Made by a program: the position numbers and the translations under genes. A DNA stretch of 64,000 nucleotides, taken from contig JBDHWQ010000001.1 in the NCBI GenBank assembly GCA_039810245.1, positions 1-64,000 of the forward strand. The letters are read 5' to 3'. Positions 51,204 to 59,760 of the stretch are shown piece after piece (within the stretch, counting starts at the first letter, position 1; each line of letters starts with the position of its first letter). The notes under the pieces are model-generated. The model made no database searches and was not told where the DNA came from. It was given only the letters and a program-made list of their open reading frames with translations. Source of the DNA: CALDSL01 sp039810245 (lineage in GTDB: Bacteria; Chloroflexota; Anaerolineae; Anaerolineales; Anaerolineaceae).

Positions 51204-52484
51204 ATGTCTGATACGAGTCGCGATCTGCTGGTGCGTGGAATCGCTGCCGCCAAGAATGGCGAAATGCGCGAAGCGCAATTTTACCTGGACTGGCTGCTAC
51301 GCATAGAGCCATCGATGGAAGAGCGCAAAGAAGCCTGGTTCTGGTTGAGCAAGGCATGTAACGATCCCGCGGAAAAGCGAAAGTATCTGGAAGAAATCCT
51401 GGTCAACGACCTGTGGGACAGCCGAGCGCGGCGCGAGCTGGCAATCCTGGATGGTAAGCTTAAAGAAAGCGACATCATAGATCCAGACCGCCTACCCGCG
51501 CAGCAAACCGGCGAGCAGGCGGCGCGCGCAGACCGTTTTACCTGCCCACAGTGCGGCGGGCGCATGACGTTCACCCCATCCGGCCAATCGCTGACCTGCG
51601 AATATTGCGACTCACAGCAGCGTCGCACGCTGAAGCAACAGGTCCCCGCCGAAGCTGACGGGGCGGATTTCATCATCGGGCTGGCCACAGCGCGCGGCCA
51701 TCTGCGGCCTGCCGTGGTTCACACCATTGTATGTTCAGGCTGTGGCGCGACGATGATTTTACCGGCGCACCAGATCAGCCAAAACTGCCCTTACTGCCAG
51801 TCCAGTTATGTGCTCAACCAGCAGGCTACAACGGAGACAATTGAGCCAGATCGGGTGATCCCGTTTCATGTGAGCGAAGCGCAGGTGAAACTGGTGCTGC
51901 GTGGCTGGTTCGCGCAGCAGAAATTCGAACAGCCGACGCGCGTGGCCCGTGGCCAGGGCGTGTACCTGCCCATCTGGCTGTTCAACCTCGGCGGGCACGT
52001 GCGCGCCAGCTACCAGTTGCAGACCGACCGCGAGGAATGGACCGACATGGAAGATTCTATACCGGTGCTGCTCCAGGATGTGCTTGTGCCGGGCACGCGC
52101 CGCTTTTCTGAACCGGTGAACCCGGTGTTCCAGTCGTTCGACCTGGACGAGCTGGTGTTGTTCGACCAATCCTACCTGGCGGACTGGCTGGCCGAGACCT
52201 ACCAGGTGACGATGAGCGACGCATCCCTGGACGCGCGCCAGCAGGCATTTTCGATGGAAAAAGAGCGCTTTATTCTCGGTCTGCAGGGCTCGTACCGCGG
52301 GCTACGCTTCAGCTCGGCCGGAATGCTGGTCGAATCGTACCAGTTCGCTCTGCTTCCGGTGTGGGTGACAGCTTATAAAGTTGGTCAGGTGGTGTATACC
52401 GTGGCGGTTAACGGGCAGAACGGCAAGGTTTTCGCGGAGAAGCCAAAGCCGGATGGCTGGCTGGGGAAAATATTTGGGGTATAA
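51204..52484 (+). CDS. Zinc-ribbon protein of unknown function
   Basis: 426 residues. N-terminal helical repeat region (about 1-90) resembling TPR units. Then two zinc ribbons: CPQCGG ... CEYC (about 113-136) and CSGCGA ... CPYC (about 175-196). The last 220 residues are mainly beta with FAQQKFEQPTRVARGQGVYLPIWLFNLGGHVRASY, a pattern like the wall of large TFIIB-like zinc-ribbon proteins in Chloroflexota. No enzyme motif. GGGGGATG precedes the ATG. Confidence 0.6.
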   Translation: MSDTSRDLLVRGIAAAKNGEMREAQFYLDWLLRIEPSMEERKEAWFWLSKACNDPAEKRKYLEEILVNDLWDSRARRELAILDGKLKESDIIDPDRLPAQQTGEQAARADRFTCPQCGGRMTFTPSGQSLTCEYCDSQQRRTLKQQVPAEADGADFIIGLATARGHLRPAVVHTIVCSGCGATMILPAHQISQNCPYCQSSYVLNQQATTETIEPDRVIPFHVSEAQVKLVLRGWFAQQKFEQPTRVARGQGVYLPIWLFNLGGHVRASYQLQTDREEWTDMEDSIPVLLQDVLVPGTRRFSEPVNPVFQSFDLDELVLFDQSYLADWLAETYQVTMSDASLDARQQAFSMEKERFILGLQGSYRGLRFSSAGMLVESYQFALLPVWVTAYKVGQVVYTVAVNGQNGKVFAEKPKPDGWLGKIFGV

Positions 52485-52515
52485 ACATTCGCCCGTCTTT
52501 CTTTGGTCAGGATAA

Positions 52516-52524
52516 TGCTACAAT
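52516..52524 (+). promoter_or_regulatory. Extended -10 promoter
   Basis: TGC-TACAAT, 29 bases upstream of the next gene. Confidence 0.45.
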
Positions 52525-52552
52525 TGGGGAAACGACCAGGAAACAGGTGAGA

Positions 52553-54298
52553 ATGGAACGTACCGTACCCAGCACAGCATCCGAAGAAATCGAGCTGTAT
52601 ATCCGCACTATGTACTCGCTGCTGCGCTCCACCACAGAAGTGCAGATCCGCACGCTGGAAGAAGTGCACGCGGCGATGAACTCGCTGCTGCACCCCAACG
52701 CGCGTGACCAGTTCCCGGATATGTCCGCGTTCATCTACAGCATCCTGCGCCTGCCGCCGGAAATTGCCACCGTGCGCTCGGTGATCCTGGGGCAGAGCAC
52801 AGAGAGCTTTTTCAAGCATGGCTACGGCAATGTGGAAATCTGGGAACGCACCAGCGCGCGAGCGCGCCGCCGGCGCTACTTTTACAATGGCATCGATACA
52901 TTGATCTGCTACATCGCCAGCCGCACCGATATCGAAGACCTGATCCCCACCCTCACCGCCTACCAGATCGAATGGAACAAGATCCATACCCTGCTGCTGG
53001 GAGCGCCGCGGACTTTCCGGCTGGAAAGCCTGATGGAATCGCCTGAGGCTTTTGAAAGTCTGGCCGAAATTCTGCAGATCAGCGTCGATGACCTGAAACG
53101 GCTGCAAACTGTGTGGGGCAAGAACTTCCTGCCCATGCTGGAAGAAATGCGCCAGCGCACGCGCTCGATGCGCATCCGGCTGCTGGGCGGTTCGATGATC
53201 GATTACTGGCGCGCCACGCGCATCTGGTGGGATAACATCGAAGCCGCGTGCAGCCAGCTCCTCGAACGGCCGGTGTACTTCATTTCCAGTAACATGCACA
53301 GCCTTTCGAACCTGCTTTCGGGTTATGCACTGAGCAGGCAGGCGCAGATCGAGGAGTTTTTGCAGGCCAACCCGCAGCTCGAGCTGCACAGCATCTGGGA
53401 TAGCATTCGCTCGGGCAAGGTGCCGGCCAGCATGGAGAACTTCCTGTACTTCGCGCTGCGCGAGTACCAGTCTACTCCTGCCGGGCGTGACCTGGTGAGC
53501 AAACAGATAGATTATGAAGCTGAGCACGGCATCCACCGCATCGCCAGCGAACATTCCTTTGACGTAGATGCGCAGGTGATCGAGCTTTCCGCGATCAACC
53601 CCGAGCACATGGACGCACGCATCCGCATGGATACCAACACCGGCGCGCCGGAAGACCTGTCATTTCTGGCGCAGTCGGATGCGATCCTGATCAATATCGA
53701 CTACCCGCTGGGGCTGGCGGCCTATAACATTCTGGCCAAGGTGGCCGAGTACGTCAACCCGATTTTGGGCGTATACGTAATGGGCAAAGCCGCCACGCTG
53801 AACGGCGTTCTGGGGGATGTGATGATCCCTAACGTGGTGCAGGATGAGCACTCGTCGAACACCTATCTGTTTCAGAATGTGTTTTCAGCAGCAGACGTCG
53901 CGCCGTACCTGACGTTTGGAACCGTGCTGGATAACCAGAAAGCGGTGAGCGTATTCGGCACCTTCCTGCAGAATGCCAAGATCATGGATGTGTTTTACCG
54001 CGAAGGATTTACCGACCTGGAGATGGAAGCCGGGCCCTACCTCTCCGCAATTTACGAAATGTACCGCCCCAAGCAGCACCCCACCGATGAGATCGTAAAC
54101 CTGTATAACGTACCGTTTGATGTTGGCATGATCCACTACGCATCCGATACGCCGCTTTCCAAAGGTAAGAACCTGGGAGCAGGCGCACTGTCTTATTTCG
54201 GATTGGATTCAACCTACGCATCCAGCATCGCCATCCTGCGGCGCATCTTCAAGCTGGAGCGCGAGCGCGTGGCGAAAAAGCAGTACGCCGCGCGCTGA
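52553..54298 (+). CDS. Large protein of unknown function with a phosphorylase-like C-terminal half
   Basis: 581 residues. The N half is helical with the marked segments EIELYIRTMYSLLRS, SARARRRRYFYNG and LTAYQIEWNKIHTLL, possibly the DUF6909 type, which I recall only loosely. The C half (about 240-560) contains VMGKAATLNGVLGDVMIPN and GTVLDNQKAVSVFGTF, then FTDLEMEAGPYLSAIYE; the EMEA motif and the preceding strand order resemble nucleoside phosphorylases. Whether it keeps such an activity is unclear. It starts an operon with YdcF and DUF4392 genes. GTG 52547 is an alternative start. Confidence 0.6.
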   Translation: MERTVPSTASEEIELYIRTMYSLLRSTTEVQIRTLEEVHAAMNSLLHPNARDQFPDMSAFIYSILRLPPEIATVRSVILGQSTESFFKHGYGNVEIWERTSARARRRRYFYNGIDTLICYIASRTDIEDLIPTLTAYQIEWNKIHTLLLGAPRTFRLESLMESPEAFESLAEILQISVDDLKRLQTVWGKNFLPMLEEMRQRTRSMRIRLLGGSMIDYWRATRIWWDNIEAACSQLLERPVYFISSNMHSLSNLLSGYALSRQAQIEEFLQANPQLELHSIWDSIRSGKVPASMENFLYFALREYQSTPAGRDLVSKQIDYEAEHGIHRIASEHSFDVDAQVIELSAINPEHMDARIRMDTNTGAPEDLSFLAQSDAILINIDYPLGLAAYNILAKVAEYVNPILGVYVMGKAATLNGVLGDVMIPNVVQDEHSSNTYLFQNVFSAADVAPYLTFGTVLDNQKAVSVFGTFLQNAKIMDVFYREGFTDLEMEAGPYLSAIYEMYRPKQHPTDEIVNLYNVPFDVGMIHYASDTPLSKGKNLGAGALSYFGLDSTYASSIAILRRIFKLERERVAKKQYAAR

Positions 54299-54365
54299 CC
54301 CGCGCAGGGTTTTCTCTCCACCATCGCGCGGTGTCTGCGCCGCGCGCCATTGAGGTTTGCAAAGC

Positions 54366-55160
54366 ATGTTCGTTTTTCTCTCTAAGCTTCTGCCGCTCCT
54401 GGTCTATCCTCTGGGGCTGGCTTGCATTCTGCTAATCCTGGCGCTGCTGCTGCACCGCCGGCCGCGTGCGCGCGCGTGGCTGGTGGTGTTGGCAGTTGCG
54501 ATTTTGTGGCTGGCTGGTAACCGCTGGGTCGGTTACAGCCTGGCGCGCTCGCTGGAATGGCGCTACCTGCCGGCGGAGTATCTGGCTCCCGAAGCGGTGA
54601 TCGTGGTGCTGGGCGGCGGCACCGAACCGGCGCTCTACCCGCGTCCCGAAGTGGAGGTCAACGCGGCCGGCGACCGGGTTCTGTACGCGGCGCGGCTGTA
54701 TAAAGAAGGGAAGGGCGAACACGTGCTGGTCAGCGGCGGGACGATCAGTTACCTGGCAGAAACCTCGTATTCCCCGGCTGAAGACATGGCAGACCTGCTG
54801 AAGCTGGCCGGTGTGCCGGCGGATGCGATCTGGCTGCAAAATGACTCGGAAAACACGCACGACGACGCAGCCCTGACGGCAAGCATGCTCAAAGAACGAG
54901 GCATCACGCGCGCCATTCTGGTAACCTCGGCGATGCACATGCCGCGCTCGGTGGCGCTGTTCCAGGCGCAGGGCATCGATGTGGTGCCCGCTCCAGCGGA
55001 TTTCACCGTGACCGAAGCCGGCTGGCAGAAGCTGTTTGAGCCCAACCTGCCGGCGCAGATCATAAACCTGCTGCCTAACGCCAGCACGCTGCACCTGACC
55101 ACCAATGCACTGAAAGAGTATATTGGGCTGCTGGTGTACCGGCTGCAGGGATGGCTTTAA
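54366..55160 (+). CDS. YdcF/ElyC-family (DUF218) membrane protein
   Basis: 264 residues. Two N-terminal membrane segments (about 5-25 and 38-55) precede the DUF218 domain: EAVIVVLGGGTEP, VLVSGG, SENTHDDAALTASML and ILVTSAMHMPRSVALFQAQG. This set is typical of the ElyC/SanA group, where ElyC affects peptidoglycan precursor metabolism in E. coli. The active role is not known. GAGG lies 10 bases before ATG 54366. The next gene begins 4 bases later. Confidence 0.8.
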   Translation: MFVFLSKLLPLLVYPLGLACILLILALLLHRRPRARAWLVVLAVAILWLAGNRWVGYSLARSLEWRYLPAEYLAPEAVIVVLGGGTEPALYPRPEVEVNAAGDRVLYAARLYKEGKGEHVLVSGGTISYLAETSYSPAEDMADLLKLAGVPADAIWLQNDSENTHDDAALTASMLKERGITRAILVTSAMHMPRSVALFQAQGIDVVPAPADFTVTEAGWQKLFEPNLPAQIINLLPNASTLHLTTNALKEYIGLLVYRLQGWL

Positions 55161-55164
55161 CAGA

Positions 55165-56016
55165 ATGACGCTGGAAACGCTGGAAGACATTCTTCTTGCG
55201 GATGACCAGCGCGGTATGACAGCCCTGCGCCCATACCTTGCCGCAGATTACTGCCAACAGGCGGCGCGGCTGCTGCACGGGAACAGCCGGCGTGTACTGA
55301 TCTGCACCGGGTTTTACGTCCAGCGGCTGCGCGCGCCGGAAACCGACGGTCCGCCGGGCGCGCTGGCGATTGGCCGCGCGGTGGAACACCTGGGCGGGAA
55401 AGCTACTTATCTTTCTGACCGCTATTCCACGCCGCTGCTGCGCCAGCACACCCACAGCGAGGTGATCGAGTTCCCCATTTGCGGGTGGGAAGAGAGCCGG
55501 CGCGTGGCGCGCTACATGCTGGAGCAGGTACAGCCCACCCTGCTGGTATCCATTGAGCGCTGCGGCGCGACAGCGCGCGGACAGTACCGTAACAGCCGCG
55601 GCGAGGACATCAGCGCGCATACGGCAAAGCTGGACTCGCTGTTCGAGCATGGTATTTTCGCCATCGGCGTCGGTGATGGCGGTAACGAGATCGGCATGGG
55701 TAACCTTGCCGGGGTGATCCCTTCCATCCCCGGGCTGCCGTGCCAGCCGGCAGTCACCACGGTGGACGCGCTGGTGATCGCCAGCGTGTCGAATTGGGGC
55801 GGATATGGACTGACAGCGGCTCTTTCTGCGCTGGCCGGCGCCGACCTGTTGCCCGACCCGGATGAAGAGGCAGCACTCATCTGCCAGCTGTACGCAGCCG
55901 GGTGTTACGATGGCACCGGCCAGCAGCCGGAATGCGGCGTGGATGGCTTTCCGCCCGAGAAATCCGGCGCGGTTATTCGCCGCCTGCGCCAGTGGCTACA
56001 CGAAACTCGCCAGTGA
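55165..56016 (+). CDS. DUF4392 protein, D-glutamate cyclase catalytic-type domain
   Basis: 283 residues, entirely the DUF4392 domain. ETDGPPGALAIGRAVEHLGG (about 53-72), LVSIERCGATARGQYRNSRGEDIS (about 129-150) and the acidic VGDGGNEIGMGN (about 171-182) are the family marks. In mammalian mitochondrial DGLUCY this domain is fused behind a DUF1445 domain and the protein makes 5-oxo-D-proline from D-glutamate. Here DUF1445 is a separate gene at 58409-59197. It overlaps the convergent pxpA by 21 bases and is not in the same transcript. Confidence 0.82.
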   Translation: MTLETLEDILLADDQRGMTALRPYLAADYCQQAARLLHGNSRRVLICTGFYVQRLRAPETDGPPGALAIGRAVEHLGGKATYLSDRYSTPLLRQHTHSEVIEFPICGWEESRRVARYMLEQVQPTLLVSIERCGATARGQYRNSRGEDISAHTAKLDSLFEHGIFAIGVGDGGNEIGMGNLAGVIPSIPGLPCQPAVTTVDALVIASVSNWGGYGLTAALSALAGADLLPDPDEEAALICQLYAAGCYDGTGQQPECGVDGFPPEKSGAVIRRLRQWLHETRQ

Positions 56017-56745
56017 ATGAATAACGATGCCTGCGCCTTCCAGCGCGGCCCGCACCCGGCGCGCGTTTTCAGCGGCGTTGGGATGGTCACCATGCAGGCA
56101 CAGCGTATCCACATGGATGGCGCTGTCCGCCAGGCGAATGCCATCCCGCGCCAGCTCCAACGCGTGGCGCGCCACTTCGTCTTCATCTTCCATCACCGCG
56201 CCAGCCAGCCGCCGCGAGCGCAGTGACCCATCTGAATTATAGGCTCGGTCGGGGAAGGCTTCCTGGGCAACTCGCAAGCCGGCATCAACAGCCGCGGCAA
56301 TCGAATGCGAACCGGCCAGCCCCACCAACACCAACGTGGGGCTAAACTTTGCTACGGCACGCGCCACCGCGCGCGCGATTTCCGCGCTCTGCGCCGCCTG
56401 GTTATACAGTGCGCCGTGCGGTTTAACGTGCCCCAGCTCCATGCCCAGCGCGCGCGCCATGCCCGCCAGCGCACCCACCTGGTACAGCACCATGGCCTCA
56501 ATCTCATCCGGGGTCAGGTCCATATTGCGCCGGCCAAAGCCCTGCAGATCAGGATAGCCAGGGTGCGCTCCAATCGCTACGCTGTGGTGTTTTGCCAGCC
56601 GCAGCGTGGTCAGCATAACCAGCGGGTCACCGGCGTGGTAGCCGCAGGCGACATTGACCGAGGTGATCCAGGGCATTACACAGGCGTCCTGACCCATGTG
56701 GTAGCTGCCAAAACTTTCCCCCATGTCACAGTTAAGGTCAATCAT
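55996..56745 (-). CDS. pxpA: 5-oxoprolinase subunit A
   Basis: 249 residues, LamB/YcsF family. IDLNCDMGESFG at the start, VNVACGYHAGDP, GAHPGYPDLQGFGRRNM and VKPHGALYN are diagnostic. With PxpB and PxpC it hydrolyses 5-oxoproline with ATP to glutamate. ATG 56745 has GGAGAAG in front; the frame upstream overlaps pxpC and is rejected. Last gene of the minus-strand set that begins near 59605. Confidence 0.92.
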   Translation of the reverse strand: MIDLNCDMGESFGSYHMGQDACVMPWITSVNVACGYHAGDPLVMLTTLRLAKHHSVAIGAHPGYPDLQGFGRRNMDLTPDEIEAMVLYQVGALAGMARALGMELGHVKPHGALYNQAAQSAEIARAVARAVAKFSPTLVLVGLAGSHSIAAAVDAGLRVAQEAFPDRAYNSDGSLRSRRLAGAVMEDEDEVARHALELARDGIRLADSAIHVDTLCLHGDHPNAAENARRVRAALEGAGIVIHSLASFV

Positions 56746-56761
56746 CGTCTTCTCCGCCCTT

Positions 56762-57736
56762 TCAACCGTGGGCAAACGCCGCGGTATCTTCCAATGGCTG
56801 CCATATCCCCCGCTCGAGCGCTGCCTGCTGCATGATGTACGCCTGGCGCGCCTCGTCAGGCGTCACTGCACGAAAGCGAACCTGGCTGACTCCTGGCTGG
56901 CACTGCGCCAGCAGCGGCAGGTCGGCGCGCGCCACTACCCCGATCTGGGTGTAGCCACCGGTGGTCTGGTGGTCACTCATCATAACAATCGGCTGGCCGC
57001 TGCCTGGAACCTGTACCGAGCCCAGCGCGATACCATCCGAGAGGATATCCGCCCCGGCGCGGTGCTGGATGGGCGCACCTTCCAGCCGGTAACCCATGCG
57101 GTCGGCCGTGCGGGTGAGTGTGTAGGCGCTGCCAATGAACGCCTCGATTCCCGCCGGGGTGAAGGCTTCCTCGTGCGGGCCGAGCACAACGCGTACAACC
57201 GGGGCTGTGCTGTACGCCGGCCGGAATTCCGGTAGCAGCATCCGGCCGGCAAAACGCGCTGCGTCCCGCGCGGGTAGCGAGGGCAGCACGTCGCCTGGCT
57301 GGAGCAGGCGGCCATCCAGCCCGCCAAACCCGGCACGGGTGTAGGTCGCCCGCGATCCCATCACAGGCGGGGTGTGGATGCCGCCTGCCAACGCCAGGTA
57401 GCCCCAGCCCCCGCCGTCTATAGCAACTACGCGCAGCAGCGCGCCGCCGGGTGCGCGCACCGCCATCCACGCCGGGAACGCCACGCCGTCGACTTCCAGA
57501 GCAAAGCCCACACCGGCCAATGCAACCAGGCAATCAACCTCGGTGCGCAGCTCGGGGCCTGCGGCAGCGAATTCAATGGCGGCCGTACCCGGCGGATTGA
57601 CAGCCAGCCGGTTGGCGGCGTCAAAGGCAAATGCGTCCATCGGCCCGGAAACCGGGACGCCAAAGCGCTGGAAGCCAAAGCGTCCGGAATCCTGCACGCT
57701 GGTATAAAACCCGGGGCTGACCACGCGCAGGCTCAT
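56762..57736 (-). CDS. pxpC: 5-oxoprolinase subunit C (KipA family)
   Basis: 324 residues, biotin-carboxyltransferase-like fold. VSPGFYTSVQDSGRFGFQRFGVPVSGPMD at the N terminus is the family signature, and DHQTTGGYTQIG and LAQCQPG follow. In some species KipA and KipI are fused; here they are separate but overlap by four bases, supporting tight coupling. Partner of PxpB and PxpA. Confidence 0.92.
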   Translation of the reverse strand: MSLRVVSPGFYTSVQDSGRFGFQRFGVPVSGPMDAFAFDAANRLAVNPPGTAAIEFAAAGPELRTEVDCLVALAGVGFALEVDGVAFPAWMAVRAPGGALLRVVAIDGGGWGYLALAGGIHTPPVMGSRATYTRAGFGGLDGRLLQPGDVLPSLPARDAARFAGRMLLPEFRPAYSTAPVVRVVLGPHEEAFTPAGIEAFIGSAYTLTRTADRMGYRLEGAPIQHRAGADILSDGIALGSVQVPGSGQPIVMMSDHQTTGGYTQIGVVARADLPLLAQCQPGVSQVRFRAVTPDEARQAYIMQQAALERGIWQPLEDTAAFAHG

Positions 57737-58407
57737 GCGGCTCCTTTGATGGGGACGAAGCGCACGCGGTCTCCCGGTGCGAGCAGCGAAGGCGGGTCGC
57801 GCTGCGGGTCAAACAGAACCAGCCGGGTGCGGCCGATTATCTGCCAGCCACCGGGCGATTCGAGCGGGTAGATGCCGGTCTGCGCGCCGGCGATGCCCAC
57901 TGACCCGGCGGGGATGGTGGTACGCGGGGTGGCGCGGCGTGGGGTGGCAATGCGGTCGTCCAGCCCGCCCATGTAGGGGAAACCGGGGGTGAAGCCGATC
58001 ATGTACACGCGATATTCGGGCAGCGCGTGCAGCGCTACCACTTCATCCAGTGTCAGGCCGTGCGCGGCGGCCAGCGCTTCCAGGTCGGGGCCGGCCGCGC
58101 CGCCATAGACCACCGGGATTTCCACCAGACGGCCGCTTTCCTGCCCCGGAACATCGTCCAGATCCATCAGCAGTCGCTCCAGCCTGTTTGTAACCTCGTC
58201 CGTGCTCCAACGCAGGGGGTCGAACTGTACCAGCAGCGTGGTATACGCGGGGATCGCCTCGCCGAAACCATCCCACGCGGCGTCGCGCAGCGCGGCGACC
58301 AGGCGGTGTACGCGCGCGTTGACGCGCGGATCAATCTGATCGCCAAACTGCACGCTGACGGCCGACTCCCCGCACACGCGCATGCGCGGTACATCCCCTG
58401 CGCCCAT
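57733..58407 (-). CDS. pxpB: 5-oxoprolinase subunit B (KipI family)
   Basis: 224 residues, cyclophilin-like fold. ESAVSVQFGDQIDP at the start and the signature MIGFTPGFPYMGGLDDRIATPRR followed by GSVGIAGAQTGIYPLESPGGWQIIGRT are clear. In Bacillus the KipI homologue also inhibits the sporulation kinase KinA, but with pxpA and pxpC beside it the 5-oxoprolinase role is far more likely. Confidence 0.92.
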   Translation of the reverse strand: MGAGDVPRMRVCGESAVSVQFGDQIDPRVNARVHRLVAALRDAAWDGFGEAIPAYTTLLVQFDPLRWSTDEVTNRLERLLMDLDDVPGQESGRLVEIPVVYGGAAGPDLEALAAAHGLTLDEVVALHALPEYRVYMIGFTPGFPYMGGLDDRIATPRRATPRTTIPAGSVGIAGAQTGIYPLESPGGWQIIGRTRLVLFDPQRDPPSLLAPGDRVRFVPIKGAA

Positions 58408-58408
58408 C

Positions 58409-59197
58409 TCAGCCGTCCATCAAGCTGCTGTTCAGCCGGTCGGTGGCGAACATGTGCCCCGGTGCGTGGCTGATCATCAGCGGAACGCGCGCGGCGAGCG
58501 CCACGGCCTGGGGCGTGACGCCACAGGCCCAGAACACCGGCACTTCGCCCGCGCGCACGGGGACCGGGTCGCCAAAATCCGGGCGGCTCAGGTCAGCGAT
58601 GCCCAGCGCGGCCGGGTCACCAACGTGCAGTGGCGCGCCATGCACGCGGGTGCAGCGCGCGGTGACGGCGATGGCCGTGTCCACCTGCCCGGCCGGGATT
58701 GGGCGCATGGAGACCACCAATGGCCCGGCGAAGACGCCCGCAGGGCGGCAGGCGATATTGGTGCGGTACATGGGCACATTACAGCCGCATTCGATATGCC
58801 GTACCGGCAGCCCGGCGTCCAGCAGCGCCTGCTCAAAGGTGAAGCTGCAGCCGATGAGAAAACTAACGAAGTCCGGCTGCCACAGGTCGAGCAGGCTGGT
58901 TGGCTGGCCGGCCAGCGAACCATCACGGTAGACGCGGTAGCCGGGCAAATCGGTACGCAGGTCGGCGCCGGCAGCCCAGGTTGGGTCGGGGGCAGTCTCA
59001 CCCGGCCCAGTGACGTCCAGCAGCGGGCAGGCTTTGGGGTTATAGAAACAGAAACGCTGAAAATCAAACGCCTGCGTAGCGGGCAAAATAACCAGGTTGG
59101 CCTGCACGTAACCGGGGGCCAGCCCGGCGGTGGGACGGCGCCATTCGCCGCGCCGCGCCGCGAGCCGCACCGACTGCCCGTCAAGATACTGCGCCAC
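58409..59197 (-). CDS. DUF1445 / YcsI-type putative hydro-lyase
   Basis: 262 residues. GLAPGYVQANLVILP, DFVSFLIGCSFTFEQAL, MYRTNIACRPAG and SHAPGHMFATD are family marks. The domain is the N-terminal half of mammalian DGLUCY (D-glutamate cyclase) and accompanies pxp genes in other bacteria. It starts at GTG 59197 with AGGCAAAC upstream, and stops one base before pxpB, so the two are coupled. Likely acts with the DUF4392 protein at 55165-56016 to cyclise D-glutamate; this is an inference. Confidence 0.85.
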   Translation of the reverse strand: MAQYLDGQSVRLAARRGEWRRPTAGLAPGYVQANLVILPATQAFDFQRFCFYNPKACPLLDVTGPGETAPDPTWAAGADLRTDLPGYRVYRDGSLAGQPTSLLDLWQPDFVSFLIGCSFTFEQALLDAGLPVRHIECGCNVPMYRTNIACRPAGVFAGPLVVSMRPIPAGQVDTAIAVTARCTRVHGAPLHVGDPAALGIADLSRPDFGDPVPVRAGEVPVFWACGVTPQAVALAARVPLMISHAPGHMFATDRLNSSLMDG

Positions 59198-59203
59198 GTT
59201 TGC

Positions 59204-59605
59204 CTAGCGCGCCAGCGCGGTCAGCAACGCGCCAACGCCAATAATGATGAGGAACACCGGCCAGATCACCGACCACGACAGGTTGAGCAGGAAAACCGCC
59301 GCCACTACGCTGAGGATCAACCCGCCGACCAACGGCCCGCGCACGCTTTCATTCATGTGGCCGCCGTTGCCTTGATACGCCCGGTAGGCCGTCGAAAAAG
59401 AGGCAACGGCCGGGATGAGAATGAATAACGCCCACCAGTTATCGAGGGCGAACCCGGTTATGCCCAGGTTATTGAGCAGGAAGACCAGGCCCAGGACGAG
59501 CAGGACGACGCCAGCGATCCAGCCTTCCGAGCCGCGGTGACGGCGTTCCGGCTGCTGCGGCGGGGGATTGAATGACTCAGAGCCAGGAGGAATTTGATCA
59601 GCCAT
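59204..59605 (-). CDS. Small membrane protein, LiaF-like transmembrane domain
   Basis: 133 residues with about four short membrane segments (GWIAGVVLLVLGLVFLLNN, WWALFILIPAVASF and two at the end). The N-terminal 30 residues are Pro/Gln-rich. This build resembles the LiaF/DUF5668 membrane region found next to two-component systems. Function unknown. ATG 59605 is set by AAGGAG five bases upstream; a longer ATG at 59635 lacks one. Six bases before DUF1445, so it may lead the pxp transcript. Confidence 0.65.
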   Translation of the reverse strand: MADQIPPGSESFNPPPQQPERRHRGSEGWIAGVVLLVLGLVFLLNNLGITGFALDNWWALFILIPAVASFSTAYRAYQGNGGHMNESVRGPLVGGLILSVVAAVFLLNLSWSVIWPVFLIIIGVGALLTALAR

Positions 59606-59648
59606 TAGAACTCCTTTTTTGGGAAAATCATTCATACGGATAGAAATG

Positions 59649-59657
59649 ATTGTACCA
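59649..59657 (-). promoter_or_regulatory. Extended -10 promoter of the minus-strand pxp set
   Basis: TGG-TACAAT on the minus strand, about 44 bases before ATG 59605. Confidence 0.45.
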
Positions 59658-59690
59658 GTATTTGCCCAAACACCTGCCTGTACTGCGCTT

Positions 59691-59719
59691 TTGCATTTGC
59701 CCACGGCGATAGGTATAAT
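59691..59719 (+). promoter_or_regulatory. Promoter of the MOSC gene
   Basis: TTGCAT (59691-59696), 17-base spacer and TATAAT (59714-59719); AAGGAG follows 10 bases before the start codon. Confidence 0.7.
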
Positions 59720-59760
59720 GCTAGCCAGGGAACCCGCCAGATTCAAGGAGAGTAAAGGCA

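Noticed and set aside
52385..53608. Open frame of 407 codons on the minus strand across two hypotheticals
   Set aside because: Shadow of the plus-strand genes; composition His/Gln/Arg-rich as in other shadows, no motif.
58382..59428. Open frame of 348 codons on the plus strand across DUF1445
   Set aside because: Antisense to the recognised DUF1445 and pxp genes; low-complexity Gln/Arg/His content.
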